Positions 1 to 16,366 are shown, counted from the first letter of the stretch. The stretch: 32,770 nt of DNA from Klebsormidium nitens (GCA_000708835.1 DF237736.1:1-32770), one strand, 5' to 3'. A program made the numbers and translations. The notes: generated by a model from the sequence alone, not told the origin.

Positions 1-421
1 CGACTAAATATGGAGCCTCTTCGTGAGTCCTAACTAATCAGTCTTTGGGAAGAAGGCAAGAAGACGCAATTTTTCTGAGAGGCGCTCTTGCACGAGGTGA
101 TCCCAAGGCGTGCTGAGAAGCTTCGCATGGTTTCCGCACATGTGAAGTAGACAGGCAGCGTGTGACCCTGTCCAACCGTCACACTTATCTTTGCACTAGA
201 ACAAGAGACCAGACCGAGTTGCGCCAGCAACTCTTTGTATGTCGTCTGAATACAGCTAATTAGGAGCAGCGCTTTCATGGCGTCCACCCTGTTAGTTGTC
301 TCCATCAGCGCCATAACATAGAGTTCCGGAGAGACGGTGGCCTCTTCGTCATGGTATCAGACAAAATTACATGTCTGTCTCTTAGTGACATACAGTCGTT
401 GCGTTCTTTAGAGAATCCGTT
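1..421. other. No gene recognised
   Basis: Open frames here are short and lack codon structure or recognisable motifs. A minus-strand frame at 30-314 shows nothing familiar. The stretch leads into the decayed transposon at 422 and may be its older flank. Confidence 0.4.
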
Positions 422-859
422 TTGCTTGCATTGCTACGGTCGTACGAGGCTGCATGGCAGCGACGCCTAGCGGCACGACAAGGTTCTAAACAACAGAATC
501 AACGTTTTCTGTCTATCTACGCTCAGGCTGTTCAGTACTCTGCCTGCGTTCTGACATTTGGATCCACCACCCTCAACCTTGAGTGGACGAGAGGTGGTCG
601 ACTACAGCGTTTGCCACTAAGTTCCGTAAGCCGCGAAACAATCACAGATCTGATTGCTGCCCAACCAGAACTTCGCCATCTGGATTATGCTCTTAAGTTG
701 CACTTTGGTGAGCCAACATCGGGCCGGAACGGCAGTAATCGACCTTTCAACGTGAAAGGTGATCGGGTAAGCAACTTAGCTCCCTTTCAAATGACTATTC
801 CGAAACGAGAGTTCAGGATGCTTCCAACTGCCGCATATTCAAATTTGGACAGTTGGTGA
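422..859 (+). pseudogene. Transposon-derived ORF fragment, upstream part
   Basis: An open frame of about 145 codons with no proper ATG at its start (it opens with TTG), so it is a piece of something larger. It contains coding-like helical stretches, for example VQYSACVLTFG near residue 40 and RETITDLIAAQPELRHLDYA near residue 70, and ends in a stop at 857-859. I do not recognise the domain. It lies about 150 bases before a fragment that does look like the C-terminus of a CACTA/Plavaka-type transposase, in the same strand, so I infer that both came from one decayed element. It could also be an independent broken gene. Confidence 0.35.
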
Positions 860-1005
860 CAGCTCGAACGTGTCTGCAGTGCTCAGCATGTAATTTAGTC
901 TTCTCTGTGTTCAAAGTCTGGTTGCAAGTTGCTGTTCGTCGAACTCACTTGTAAGAGCCCACTTTATACAGGCGGTCAATACCTGTTCCCGAAATTGCTT
1001 CATGA

Positions 1006-1480
1006 CTTAGACTTTCGTCTGTTTCGATCAAGGTACAAGTTCACTCCGGCTTGGCCATTCCCGCGGGAGATGGTGACCGATTTGGAGATTTTGATCTGTA
1101 CGTACGTGCCAGTCATAAGTATATCGGTAGACCTTGGTTTAGCGACGTTGCAATTCAAGCTGAGTAGCATGATCCTAGTCTTCCTGCGAACGAGCAAGCC
1201 CCCCCCGGAGGATTGGTATGGCCAGCTCCGTTTGCTTCTTTCTTGCACGGATCTCTCGGGTGAGCTCCACGAGTTGGCTTTCGTCCGGTATTACAAAGAA
1301 GTCGAGGGCGAAGATGGGACGAAATGCAAGATGTTAGATTGGGATGCGGACTCCGCGGGGAATCCTGTCTACAGGTTAGTCCCAATTGAGAACATTCTGC
1401 GCGCCGTACATATTGTTCCAAATTACAACGAGGAGATTGAAAGTTCATGTTCGTTCTACATAAATAGATATAAGTGGTAG
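1006..1480 (+). pseudogene. C-terminal fragment of a CACTA/Plavaka-like transposase, frameshifted
   Basis: Two frames must be joined to read this. The first (1006-1167) reads DRFGDFDLYVRASHKYIGRP followed by WFSDVAIQAE and a stop. The second (about 1205-1480) reads EDWYGQLRLLLSCTDLSGEL, then ELAFVRYYKEVEG, then VPIENILRAVHIVPNYNEE, and ends FYINRYKW-stop. The order 'RPWFSDVAIQA ... WYG.l.ll..c.d.sGe.heLAFVr.y ... iLRaVHvVPdy ... fyvN.y' is the tail I associate with Plavaka/CACTA-related transposases of fungi and lower plants; that assignment is from memory. The switch of frame falls near a run of eight C at 1199-1206. No catalytic core is present in the window, so this is a remnant. Confidence 0.55.
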
Positions 1481-2315
1481 ACAGGAAGCAAGCCACATAG
1501 GAACATTGTAAATTATGTAAAGGTTCAAGTGAAAAATACGCCTTTGTGACCCACCGGAAAATCAATCTCTGCATCAGATTCCTTTCAAATGCGAGTTCAT
1601 AGCAGATGATAGAGTGCACACCTCCATTTGTGAATTTGATGTGCGCGGATGCTCGTGGATATAATGGCACACTCATAGGAGCTTAATTGCACTGATTTGT
1701 CGGAATCAGATCCAGACTGGACCTATGACGAGACCGTTTGCGGTCGTTAAGCGCCTATCTTCACATGTTCCGCGTCTTTAACATGCATCTAGTACGTTGC
1801 CATATATTTGGCGCATAGAAGCGACTAACAAGTGACGCATGATTACAACTAATTGTACTCATACGTATGTCAATTTGAACCAGCATATCATATACGTATA
1901 CCCAGTTACAAACTCGCAGATATATATCTATCTGTCAGTGGTGTTTCCAATACGTGTGGCCGCGCGGACTCGAGCTAGGCGCATAGTATGTGATTGATAC
2001 TTGTATGCTTTGATTTCAAGTGTATCTGCCATGGTGACGTAGAAGATACATATATGTCGGACATGCAGTGCAACTTTGTCACAAGTAGTCAGGCTGATGC
2101 AGCCGATTCAAAAAGGCTGGCGTGCTGCATACACATGAGCTTGGGGCCAAGGTGCCAGTCTCAGAGAACTGGGCGCATGCGGCCTAACTTACCGTCAGCT
2201 GATGCACTGCACAACTCATCTTGATGCATATGAACCGTGAGTCTTAAGTGCCATATAGTGCAAAGCCTTCCGACACAATGATAGCATATACTAACTACGA
2301 TAAGCCAATAAGCGA
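1481..2315. other. Gene-free stretch
   Basis: AT-rich spacer with stop-laden frames and many TATA/ATATAC words (for example around 1895-1935). I see no gene, repeat array or structured RNA that I can support. Confidence 0.4.
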
Positions 2316-2960
2316 ATGTGCATCATCCCGCGCACGCCCGGCGGGGCACCGGCCGGGCGCGACCGCAGCCTGACGGCCTGGTTGCAATCATTGAATGGCC
2401 TGCCGGCTGCTTTATGCCAAGGCTCTAGTACTCGGCCGTACGTGCATTGTCAATGGCCACGGCGCGCGCGGGGCAATGCTTGCATGCGCGCGCGCGACCA
2501 CGATCATGTCAGGGCGGAATTGCGCGCCGGCGCGCTGGACGCGGCGCGGCCGCTGTCGACCGACGGGCGGCCGCGCGGCCCCGGCCCGCGGGCGACCGGG
2601 GGCTCGGCCACCGCGACTTATATAGTGCGCGCGTACTAATGATACGTACGGTCGCGGCGCGGGCCGCGGCCGGCAGCTATATGGTACGGTACAGCTAACG
2701 CCAGCCGCGCGCGGCGCGTCGCCGCCGGGCGCGCGTGCGCGTCCGACGTCGGACTCAGAGGTTTCAGTGTCGCGCCGCGCGGCCGCGGATTTGGCAGAAA
2801 CGTTTCCGGGGCGTGTCCGGTACCGTTACTATGTCGGATATGTTGCCGAAACGCACCGGGACAGTCAGTGGCGGTACACAGCGGATATGTTTCACTACTT
2901 TTGTCGCCGAAACATCGCCAAAAGGCCCCGGAGTTGTTATTTTTTAACGTATCCGCTGCG
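2316..2960. repeat. GC-rich CpG island, possible non-autonomous element
   Basis: Composition jumps from AT-rich to extremely GC-rich with alternating GCGC and GGCCGCGG words (2330-2790), then falls back. Long open frames here are a by-product of few stop codons. Words such as GTACGTGCA near its left side and GGTACGGTACAGCTA near 2683-2697 resemble the margin of the second GC island at 4022, so both may be members of one repeat family. A TATA-like TTATATAG lies at about 2618. Function unknown. Confidence 0.3.
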
Positions 2961-4021
2961 CTAATAGCACGGGTACATTCCGGAGACACACTCGTGTTGG
3001 TCACACATCTTTCCGATGGTCGTCGCCGTACGATGATCTAAAATGTAGAGCAGGCATTGATCGAACGGATAAGGGCTGCTCGACCTGCCAGAGTCTCGTT
3101 CCGATCCGCATCAAACTGTTCCGGCCTCTACTTTGACTGCTTCCAGAAGAACGAGCTGCCGACCTCCGGAAGCTTAGCAAGCTGTACAGGGCCACTTCTC
3201 TTCACTTTTAGGGTGCATGAAGACCAATGAGGGGCTTTCGGAAAGGCATTGAGCTGTAGATATGCTTCATACACACTTGGTTTCTCATTAGCATTGATTA
3301 CTACGACTTTCATGAGTTGTATGTAGGTATTGAGCTTACATTGAGAGCACATGAGCTCCTCGAAATGCATGAGGAAAGTTCTCTTCGGAGACTTTGAAGC
3401 CCTGGGTCATGACAAAGAAATGCTCAAATCAGTCCGTAAAACTTTTAGCGAGTCACCTATTCGTGTTTAATGTTGGCAGAAAGTGGAAAATAGTTGGGGC
3501 ATGCACTGCCTGCATACCCATTGCAGCGCATCATGTCGGACCCCATGCGCTCTGTTCAAGCTCCGATCCTGTCCACCATTTTGCAAAGCCGGTGGTGCTG
3601 CACTGTACGATTCGGCTTATTTCATCGACGGTGGAGGAATCATATAAGCCCAATCGTAGATTCTGCAGAGAACCGCCTGAATATTCTGTATTTCAAGGTT
3701 TCAAAAAGGCGGTATTCCGTATTCCGGGGTGCTCAAGCATTCTGTATTCCGTTACGCAAATGTGACTTTTGACATTTTGCAAGGTACATAAGGAGTGCGC
3801 TTGTCCTGTAAGTTATTTTACAATCTTCTTTCGTTCGAAGCATGCTTCTGGATGTCTTTTTACTTCGAAGTCAAGTATTTTGGCGTTGTTTGCCACATGT
3901 TGTGTAGTATGCTAGGAAAAGCCCTGTATTCTGTATTCTAGTATTCCAAGGCCTATTATACCCTTATACCCGCGATGGGGGTCTAAAGCGAGTTTAAAGC
4001 GTCACGACTCGATCATCCGGC
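2961..4021. other. No supported gene; weak minus-strand ORF and pentamer-rich patch
   Basis: A minus-strand frame from about 3370 to 3044 is open except for one TAG at about 3150 and begins with a Cys-containing stretch, but I cannot assign it; it may be a dead exon. Between 3680 and 3950 the words ATTCTGTATTC and GTATTCC recur many times, a degenerate short repeat. Plus-strand frames at 3394-3772 overlap this low-complexity patch and are not credible genes. Confidence 0.3.
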
Positions 4022-4335
4022 CCTAGCTGACGGTACGTGCAATTAAGTGCCGCTCAGCCATGGCACCGACCGTCACCGTTCGGACTGCAGTGTCACCGCC
4101 ATATGCGGGCGCCATGCAGTCGGGTCACAGGCTGGCCGCCGCGGCACAGGCTGCCAACATGCCAAGCGGCGGCCGCCCGGCCCGCGGCCGGCCGCGCGCG
4201 CTACGCCCCCGCTACGCCCCGGGCCGCGGGCCGCGGCACGCCGACGGTCCGACGGTAATGGCCGCCGCACACAATCTCGCGCGGCCGCCAGCAAGGGCTA
4301 CTGTTGTACTGTTGTACTGTTCTACTGTACCTAGG
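4022..4335. repeat. Second GC-rich island
   Basis: A sharply bounded GC-rich block with GGCCGCGG words, preceded by TAGCTGACGGTACGTGCAAT and followed by a short TACTGT-type repeat (about 4300-4330). Its composition and left margin resemble the island at 2316-2800. All long frames here on both strands are composition artefacts. Possibly a non-autonomous transposon; this is inference only. Confidence 0.3.
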
Positions 4336-4787
4336 TTGCTCAGCTTAAGTTTGTAGGTGGTCTTGGCTATCCAACTGCAAACCTGCTGCGCTTAGGCGAG
4401 TGAGATGTTCCATCGCGGAATATCGGATATCATCATGATGGCATCGCGATGACGGGCTCGCACACTGAGATTCAATGGGGTCAGTCGTGGGTCTGTCAGA
4501 CAGACTCACAGACTTACGATAGATTGAGAGAGAGTCGCCGGGTAGTCTGCGGGACTTCTGCTCCGTACATGACCCACTGACCCAGTGTTTTACAGAGGCC
4601 TTAGGTACCGTTGCCTACATGCCTACTACGATTTCGTACACGGTCACACGACCTTGCTGGAGTGACAGGCCGTTGGGAGGGCGTTGGGGCGTATAGCGCG
4701 TTCGCGCGTGACTCCCACTCCTCCCATTCGCATAGACGGGGCATAGACTATACATTCATTGTGTCGTTTGAATAGCTGAGTAATAGA
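4336..4787. other. No gene recognised
   Basis: Spacer between the GC island and the LINE remnant. Part of it (from about 4600) may be unreadable LINE sequence, because the LINE coding frame is already degenerate when it first becomes recognisable at 4788. Confidence 0.35.
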
Positions 4788-5068
4788 GTAGAAGACGAGG
4801 ACCATTTCGTTTTCGAGTGCCCAGCTTATAGGTTCCTACGTACAGATCGTTACAATATGGATTACTTGGATTTGCTTGTTGGCCAGTCGTCGGACCAGTC
4901 CGCATTTTGTCTGCGTCATTTTATTCATGTTATAGGTCAAAATTCGGTGAAGAGAATCAGCACATGGCCTTGCTAGCTTTGTTAGAGAGGCGTTTAGGAC
5001 TCGAAATTACATTCTGACCTTGTCTCAGAAGCCATCCATGGCTCCTACGGGATTTTAAAATAGACTGA

Positions 5069-5102
<34 letters not shown>

Positions 5103-5129
5103 GTGAGTGACAGTGATTGATTGATTGAT
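4788..5129 (+). mobile_element. 5'-truncated LINE (non-LTR retrotransposon) 3' end
   Basis: The frame 4788-4976 reads VEDEDHFVFECPAYRFLRTD and continues to a stop. The pattern 'vEDEdHFvFeCP.yr.lR' is the C-terminal zinc-knuckle-like tail of many LINE reverse transcriptases. About 95 bases after the stop the sequence runs into (TTGA)n. Coding remnant, short 3' UTR and a tandem tail are the expected order for the 3' end of a LINE inserted on the plus strand and truncated at its 5' side, as is typical of target-primed insertions. No reverse transcriptase or endonuclease domain remains. Confidence 0.6.
5071..5129. repeat. (TTGA)n microsatellite, LINE tail
   Basis: About seven clean TTGA units, a short GAGTGAGTGACAG interruption, then more TTGA units. 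Best explained as the tandem tail of the LINE remnant directly upstream. Confidence 0.85.
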
Positions 5130-6113
5130 GGCCCGGCGCCCGCTAATTCCGTCTGTCTCCGTACGTTACCATGTCGAAGCGCCTGGCCAATCCGGTGCAG
5201 CCAACCGGATCGTCGAGCTAGCTCGCAAATCGGTAGACGTTTTCACGATACAGCTCTGGACAGTTCCAAACCATGTTTTATTCTCGAGAAGCTGCCCCAA
5301 CTTGCGTAACATCATTCAACGTCATTTAATACAATTTCACGTGCAGAAAGTCTAAACTTACGGCGCACGGCGGTCCGACTGCATGCCCCGGCGCCTATCC
5401 AAGTGCAACTACCCATACTATAGTACCGTCAAATTAAATCATAGTTGCATGGCCTTGGCATGTGCTTATTGAGTCCATGTCATGGTCTGAGTGGCTTGCA
5501 CAATAGCATGTTCCAGCAGTGGCTCAGTCGGCCTTGGCGGCATCATTGTTGCATACACATAATATCATTGCGACTTCAATCATCGAATCAATTGGAATAG
5601 GAAGTCAAGTCTTTTTGGTGAGTGTAGCCGGACTAGTTCATATTGCTGACAATGGCAGATTGAGTCCAATGAACGGCTACATTCTATCACAAGTATGCGT
5701 ACTTGTCACTTTCTGGTTTGTTTTTGAACACCTATGAGTGCTTCGTGCTGAGCGGTTCCAGCTTTAACGCTTGAATACTTTAGGAACCTGCTTGACCCTA
5801 CCGTAGCGCCAAGCTTAGGCAACACTGCAAAGCTTGGATGACGAAAAACAACATTGCTCCAGTGTGCTGTACAGCGGACCTAGTCTACTGATTCCATCCA
5901 ATTTAGGTACGTGAGAACGATTGACTCGATAGAACTGTACTGTACGCAGACCATGTACACCTAATTCAATACCTACCACACTAGATCAACAGTCTGGCCT
6001 CATGACAAATCCAGACCATCACCAAGAATGATTGCACTCCAATGCAGTGCCGGTTTCAAGTGAGCAATATGACATGAAAGACGTGGTCAATGAGGCTCCC
6101 AGGCACAAGCAAT
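5130..6113. other. Intergenic, no supported gene
   Basis: Nothing convincing on either strand. A plus frame at 5519-5737 has a hydrophobic second half but no recognisable family, no splice context and an unremarkable start. The right part of this stretch would be the 3' UTR and downstream region of the APS kinase gene, which is transcribed leftwards and stops at 6114. Confidence 0.4.
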
Positions 6114-12637
<6,524 letters not shown>

Positions 12638-12924
12638 TTTGCAGCTGCAGCGGGTCAAGGGTCTGGTTCTTGAACCCGGGGTACCCCTCCAATGAGCAGA
12701 TCTACCAAGAGCGATGGATGTTTGCGGTGTTTCAACAAGTGACCAGACGCTTACGATGACAGCTCCCTGTGTTCGTTCGGGGACAATGGCTGGACCCAAG
12801 AACCTTGGAATGAGCAGATCTACAAGCTGGTGAAAACAAGCCTACTTTGCTTTCAAATGTGTTAGCTCTGGGCAACACTTGGGAAACGCGAAACCACCTC
12901 GGTCACAGCTGAAAAAGAAGCGCC

Positions 12925-13585
12925 TCTGGTGCTGCCTTGCAACTGAGTAAGAAAAGTGGCTTATTTCCATGCGATGATCGACGCCGGACAAATTAATTAA
13001 AACCATATATCGCAGATGTCGATGCTCCCGACAAAATTGTCAAGACCGTGCGAAATGGCACATTTGACAAGAGGGTTGGACCGCCGTTGCATCGCGCACC
13101 GTACGATCGGCAACGCACGGTCCGATATCGACCGTGCGCAACGCGACCGTGTCGACCCACAAAGTTGCTCGCCGCGACTGTCTCAATTGCAGTACATAAG
13201 GGCGGCGCCCCTTATTGGAGGGGGTGGGGTGGTGGTTCGACGTCTTGCCCCGGGTTCAACCAGCACTGCAAGTCCACTAGCATTAGGGTCTCGCGTACCG
13301 CCCGGGGAGCAACCGGGCCCTCCCTGTGACATTAGGGTCTCGCGGGCAACCGAGTGACAACCGGGCACTTCCTAGCGACATTAGGGTGTGTGGCGGTCAC
13401 TCTATCCTAGGTTTTTATAGTGCCCGGTACTTCCCTGTGACAACCGCCCGGGGATTCTAATTTTGTAGACCACCCGACATCTGCGATATACGGTTTTTAT
13501 TAATTTGTAGACCACCCTCGCTATCGCACGGATTACAAGCACTTTTATGCCTGTTGCAACTAAGGTCAAACCATCAGGTTCAAAG
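12925..13585. mobile_element. Non-autonomous element with long terminal inverted repeats
   Basis: The left arm (about 12925-13038) and right arm (about 13459-13585, reversed) match over a long stretch. The best part is CAAATTAATTAAAACCATAT plus ATCGCAGATGTCG (12989-13021), which agrees at 31 of 33 bases. Further out they share TCC(A/G)TGCGAT, AAAAGTG and GCAAC with a few small indels. No clear target-site duplication was found. The middle is GC-rich with three 49-bp tandem units. It lies about 290 bases upstream of the APS kinase start codon, so it occupies that gene's promoter region. Confidence 0.65.
13281..13427. repeat. Three tandem 49-bp units inside the inverted-repeat element
   Basis: CATTAGGGT starts at 13281, 13330 and 13379, exactly 49 bases apart. 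Units 1 and 2 continue CTCGCG and contain CAACCGGGC; unit 3 has diverged. The TTAGGG word is not tandem, so this is not telomeric. Confidence 0.75.
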
Positions 13586-13884
13586 ACAACAGTTGAGCTT
13601 TTGAGGCGCTGTTGGGAAGACGCCAAGAGAAGCCATGAATAAGTAAATGATTGGAACGTGCGTACGGATCACACTACCTACTCATAAATTATACACGTCG
13701 AAGAGTGTGTGCTCAGCCTTCTGTCCTGAGGTGAATGAGCACATAGCTGCGCCTTTTCCCCCATGCTGATGTGCAGCAACCACGTATGGACCGAATGCTT
13801 CTGAGACATCACATCGACGGCTCAACACGTCTCCTCAAAAGCCGCATTCAGGCATAGGGGCCAGAGACATATAAAATGCTTCAT
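13586..13884. other. Spacer without a recognised gene
   Basis: Short region between the inverted-repeat element and the first copy of the 105-bp repeat. Frames are short and unassignable. Confidence 0.35.
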
Positions 13885-13989
13885 GCAAACCCCAACTAAC
13901 CAACTGATTGTTGGCATAAAAGCCGCCAATCTCCGCGCGCCACGTGTCCCCCCGGCCGAGAAAGCAGGCCTCCTGCCCGAACCGGCCAA
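13885..13989 (+). repeat. 105-bp G-box repeat, copy A
   Basis: All 105 bases are identical to 20322-20426. It contains CCAACTAACCAACTGATTG, then GCGCGCCACGTGTCCCCCC (the palindrome CACGTG is a G-box/ABRE core), then GAGAAAGCAGGCCTCCTGCC. Its margins carry a short near-inverted repeat, TTCATGCAA (13880-13888) and TTGCATAAA (13990-13998). Perfect identity to a copy 6.4 kb away implies recent duplication, mobility or gene conversion. Confidence 0.9.
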
Positions 13990-14060
13990 TTGCATAAAAA
14001 ATATTGTACAGGTCGGGGCGTTTTTTGTGCGAAAACGGGGGGTCGGGGTCGCCGGAGGCG

Positions 14061-14116
14061 GCCCCGTGGGGATCCACGGGGCGAAGCCCCGGGGCGAGGG
14101 GGGCCGAAGGCCCCCC
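14061..14116. other. Array of GC-rich hairpins
   Basis: GCCCCGTGG-GGAT-CCACGGGGC at 14061-14082 has a nine-base stem. CGGGGC-GAA-GCCCCG at 14077-14091 has a six-base stem and overlaps the first, so the two are mutually exclusive. GGGGGGCC-GAA-GGCCCCCC at 14098-14116 has an eight-base stem. Two of the loops are GAA. The array starts 71 bases after repeat copy A. This style of palindrome is common in organellar and bacterial spacers; the origin here is unknown. Confidence 0.7.
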
Positions 14117-14119
14117 TCA

Positions 14120-14647
14120 ACGAGCCTCCACAACAGAACTGCCAATAGGGTTTTTTCCTTCAACCCTAATTTATACAAGCAGAATGGTGCTTGCTCTAGC
14201 TAGGGCTCGGAGCCATACTGTCCGCCATACTATCAACAAGCTGGCATGACACTACACCATGCACTTGAATCCGTTTAATGTACATCTCGCTTAAGGCGTG
14301 CAATGCAATCTCGCCTTTACATTCGAAGTTCATAGTGAGAAACAATAGTTGTTAGTCTCTTTGTCATGCTTAATCCTTTAATCGGTTGTAGCGGTGTAAT
14401 TCATGGCCCTGATTAGAGCTCGATTTGAGCAGAAGAGACGAATTAACCTTGAAGCGGATTTTGTGGATTGCAACAACACTCTGCACCATCAAGTCTAGTC
14501 ATTTAATACGTGCATTCACCTGTTCTACAATCACGCTAGATGCCGTCTATCAAGACTCAACTTAAATAAATCAAAAACAACATGCTGCTTACCTTAATTG
14601 TGCCCTAAGTCTAAGAACGAGAGGTTCAATTCAAAATCTATAGCTAA
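14120..14647. other. Spacer without a recognised gene
   Basis: AT-richer stretch between the hairpin array and the stop codon of the SANT-like ORF; probably 3' flank of that ORF. Nothing else supported. Confidence 0.35.
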
Positions 14648-15355
14648 CTAGTCTGTCTTTGTTGCACTGGCCGTAGCCGGCACCGACTCTCTTGGACACC
14701 TACAATCTCTAACGAGGAGCCCGCACCCTCTCCTACAACGCTTTTTTACACCTACACCACCCCTTCGATTCTTAGATGGTCGCAGTGGGGGAAGTGAGTG
14801 GCGCGACAAATGGCTCCCAAGCTGCTCGGGATTGTGCTGTTGATTGGGCTGTGTGAACGGACTCTGATATGTTGGGTGCGGCATGTGTGTGAATGGCCCA
14901 AGGCCATGACCCGCGATGTGGGGCGACTGGACGTGAAAGAGATGGTTTGGATTGATGGTCGGCAAAGGTGAGTAGTTGGAAGTAGGCTGCATAGAAAACG
15001 AGTGGTAAGCGTGGAGCGAGTTGAGTGAGTCTTTTCGCATGATCCCAGTAACGAGTTCCTTCTCGTACTTCTTCAAGAGCACGATATTCTTCTGATGGAT
15101 CGCATTATCTGCCCCCGAGACATGCGAAATGGTAAGAGCGGCCCTCTGATTCCACTCCTGACACATGTTGGCCCAGTTGGTGGAAGACTTGCTGGAGTGT
15201 CTAGTATACAACTCAGAGAAAAGGCGGACTTCGGCTGGGGTCGATACAGGACGAAACAATTCTCGAAGCGCGGGTCGCCGCACTCCACGCTTCTTGATGA
15301 AAAGGAGCCGTCCGTGTCGTTTCACCTCTTGTCGAGGCTCCACCGGCGGGCCCAT
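14648..15355 (-). CDS. SANT/Myb-like protein with Cys-rich tail, probably transposon-linked
   Basis: An intact frame of 235 codons from ATG at 15355; the same frame stays open upstream to about 15440, so the real start may lie in an upstream exon. Residues about 38-110 read TPAEVRLFSELYTRHSSKSS, TNWANMCQEWNQRA and IVLLKKYEKEL, a Trp-containing helical pattern resembling SANT/Myb or trihelix DNA-binding domains. The middle is Pro/His/Gln-rich and low in order. The end is basic with a Cys cluster, KKRCRRGCGLLVRDCRCP. It is transcribed in the same direction as the damaged transposase gene to its right, and both lie between the two identical 105-bp repeats, so it may be an accessory gene of a transposon. 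The family is not certain. Confidence 0.45.
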   Translation of the reverse strand: MGPPVEPRQEVKRHGRLLFIKKRGVRRPALRELFRPVSTPAEVRLFSELYTRHSSKSSTNWANMCQEWNQRAALTISHVSGADNAIHQKNIVLLKKYEKELVTGIMRKDSLNSLHAYHSFSMQPTSNYSPLPTINPNHLFHVQSPHIAGHGLGPFTHMPHPTYQSPFTQPNQQHNPEQLGSHLSRHSLPPLRPSKNRRGGVGVKKRCRRGCGLLVRDCRCPRESVPATASATKTD

Positions 15356-15411
15356 ATCTCCAAGCGGCCCTTCAGGTTTGCCGACACCTGCACGGTCTCC
15401 AAGAAGCGAAG

Positions 15412-15877
15412 TTAGATGCCGACGTTTATATTGGCAAAGCGGACCTTGGGTTCGCTACAAAGTTTGTATCTCAACTCGGACGGTCGATACTCAAAAGTAG
15501 ACTCTCCAGGCTTGCACAATACGGCAATCTCAAACCAAACAAATGATATCAGCTTGCCACGCACTTCCTCTAGGAGAGAACAAAACGTATTTGAACGGGC
15601 TGACGTCATTACTAACATGGTCCAGTCCAGTCGTTTGAGATGCACGCCAAAACTTGTTGTTGACTGCTCGAGTGAACCTTGGACAACTTTGCACGACTTC
15701 ACCAGCCAAAGCAGCCAAATGCATGTACCTAGGGGTCAAGGCTAAGTCTTGCCTAGCTGCGAACCGTCCCGCTGCAACGGGTGACCTTGAGCTTGTGGAT
15801 CGATGCCCCCACAGAAGAGGGTTGGTCCTTGAGCTACGTACAAAAGAAGAACGTGTCAGGATCTCAAGGAGTGGCAC
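15412..15877 (-). other. Unassigned minus-strand coding-like frames
   Basis: Two overlapping frames (15412-15702 and 15530-15877) look partly coding. One contains LISFVWFEIAVLCKPGESTF and ends VRFANINVGI-stop; the other contains SCPRFTRAVNNKFWRASQTT. They could be upstream exons or a frameshifted N-terminal part of the SANT-like gene or of the same element. I cannot identify them. Confidence 0.25.
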
Positions 15878-16189
15878 CAGTGGAAGGCCTGCAAAATGGT
15901 ACGCACTTTAGGATCTGGTTTTTGCTGCGATGCAAGATTGTGACGTGCGATGCAGGATTGTGATGTGAGAAGATTCTTTCTCGCAATCAGCCCTTAGTCT
16001 CAAAAACGACGGCCTTCACATTAAAAACCCATGGATGAACGTATTGGACGGGCAGGATGTTCTGTTCCGAAAAACTTACGGAGAGGACGGCTTTCTCCGT
16101 GAAGGCCTCCGGAGGTGTTGTCTTTAGGCGTCCGCTTTCATTTCAACGCTGCACGAAAGTGAACCGGTCAATAGCTGAATCAGGTGTCG

Positions 16190-16333
16190 GCGCTGGTTGC
16201 GAGGGGAGGGCTGCCAAAGCGCGCGCTGGCTGCAGCGCTGGTTGCGGCGGGGGGGATGTTGGCACTGGTTGCGAGGGGAGGGCTGCCGTCTTGTGCGCTG
16301 GCTGCAGCGCTGGTTGCGGGGGGGAGGCTGCAG
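16190..16333. repeat. 72-bp minisatellite, two units, in frame with the transposase tail
   Basis: GC(G/A)CTGGTTGCGAGGGGAGGG begins at 16190 and again at 16262, and GCGCTGGCTGCAGCGCTGG follows in each unit. The 72-bp period is 24 codons, so on the minus strand it encodes a repeated Pro/Ala-rich peptide, PPPQPALQPARALAALPSQP in one unit. Confidence 0.8.
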
Positions 16334-16366
16334 CGCACGCAGGTGCTTGCTGAACAGGAAGCGTGC

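Noticed and set aside
2316-2964. Overlapping open frames rich in Arg, Ala and Pro
   Set aside because: Same composition effect in the first GC island; no supported start or domain.
3394-3772. Two plus-strand frames
   Set aside because: They run through a degenerate GTATTC-type repeat and have no recognisable domain.
4037-4356. Four overlapping open frames on both strands
   Set aside because: All arise from few stop codons in a GC-rich island; no motif or codon pattern.
5519-5737. Small hydrophobic ORF, possible membrane protein
   Set aside because: The start is not ATG-supported, there is no neighbour logic or family; hydrophobicity alone in a short frame is weak.
13281-13390. Interstitial telomere repeat, suggested by TTAGGG words
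   Set aside because: Only one TTAGGG per 49-bp unit; there is no tandem hexamer or heptamer array.
13822-14249. Open frames on both strands over the 105-bp repeat and hairpins
   Set aside because: They translate the repeat and GC hairpins; the same peptide fragment appears at 20230-20517 only because the DNA is duplicated.
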